DNA from: an uncultured Campylobacter sp.
GTDB lineage: Bacteria > Campylobacterota > Campylobacteria > Campylobacterales > Campylobacteraceae
Assembly (NCBI RefSeq): GCF_938045465.1
Contig: NZ_CALIBF010000108.1
Span: 1-14,254 of the forward strand
Length of the DNA: 14,254 nucleotides
Reading direction: 5' to 3'
The notes under the pieces are model-generated. The model was not told where the DNA came from. It did no database searches and saw nothing but the letters and a program-made list of their open reading frames with translations. Of this stretch, positions 13,964-14,254 are shown piece by piece (the first letter of the stretch is position 1; the number at the start of each line of letters is the position of its first letter). The position numbers and the translations under genes are program-made.

Positions 13964-14254
13964 TTTAGTTTGTATTTTTTATATTCTTTATGAAGCTTGA
14001 GGATTGAATACAATGCAGATAAAAATAGCAATATACTAGTTAAGGTTAGTATATTTCTTTGAAAATATAAATTATCCCAATCCTCTGCATTTGAGGTATG
14101 TATTTTTGTTCCATCGCAATACCCGTATTCATTTAAAAATCTTTCCGACATTTTAATTTTTACGCAAATTTGATCTATATAGTTTTTGTAAATTAAATCA
14201 CAAAATTGCATACCGAATTGTTCATAATCCGTCTTGCTATTTCCGATATGCAGA
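13957..14254 (-). CDS. Partial AT-rich hypothetical membrane protein (5' end outside window)
   Basis: I do not recognise this protein. The frame is open from the stop at 13957 to the right edge. A Met codon exists at 14211, but 14 sense codons lie upstream of it without a stop and no ribosome binding site is seen before it, so the gene very likely begins outside the window. The visible 98 or so residues have a polar part with three Cys and a Lys-rich segment, then one hydrophobic helix near the end (LTLTSILLFLSALYSIL) and a basic tail (HKEYKKYKLKD) that would be cytoplasmic by the positive-inside rule. One 60-base row I counted has 28% GC, similar to the 4881-6223 pair and unlike hemH. It converges on hemH with a 16-base gap. 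Confidence 0.6.
   Translation of the reverse strand, partial: LHIGNSKTDYEQFGMQFCDLIYKNYIDQICVKIKMSERFLNEYGYCDGTKIHTSNAEDWDNLYFQRNILTLTSILLFLSALYSILKLHKEYKKYKLKD

Overview
The window looks like a chromosomal segment from a member of the Campylobacterota, most likely a GC-richer Campylobacter such as the oral species (C. gracilis, C. rectus, C. showae). The reasons are the AAATTTTAAAATTT-type spacers between genes, extended TATAAT or TAAAAT -10 boxes with little -35 signal, and the gene order hemH / Gfo-Idh-MocA oxidoreductase <-> alaS - maf - PBP1A, which I recall from C. jejuni (Cj0503c to Cj0508, with one extra gene there). The species is an inference. No RNA gene, CRISPR array, transposase or integrase is visible.

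Layout from left to right. Positions 1-315 hold no gene. On the minus strand follow an unrecognised two-helix membrane protein (316-951), a lipoprotein of unknown role (1004-1633) and a GatB/YqeY-domain protein (1767-2210). A GC-rich spacer then carries a decayed tandem repeat of about 29 bp and two stacked hairpins that end the next gene, a quinol-dependent nitric oxide reductase (norZ, 2499-4736). The norZ promoter region has a perfect ATTGA-N6-TCAAT palindrome centred about 41 bases before a predicted start of transcription, which suggests control by an FNR/CRP-family regulator.

Positions 4881-6223 contain two markedly AT-rich genes for small membrane proteins of unknown function. They lie between norZ and the penicillin-binding-protein gene and look like an acquired insert. 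Next is a tightly packed minus-strand operon, in transcription order alaS (11867-9324), a four-helix membrane protein, maf and a class A penicillin-binding protein (8279-6369). Every junction overlaps. A strong hairpin containing the last stop codon ends it.

From a divergent promoter region at about 11868-11988, the plus strand carries a Gfo/Idh/MocA-type protein whose usual catalytic residues are all changed. It overlaps by ATGA with hemH (ferrochelatase), which has an extra hydrophilic repeat-containing insert. A convergent AT-rich gene for a membrane protein runs off the right edge.

Together the window mixes housekeeping functions (alanyl-tRNA charging, nucleotide clean-up, peptidoglycan synthesis, haem synthesis) with NO detoxification or respiration. 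HemH makes the haem that NorZ needs, but the two are not in one operon. The least explained parts are the AT-rich pair, the inactive-looking oxidoreductase ahead of hemH, and the repeat array.
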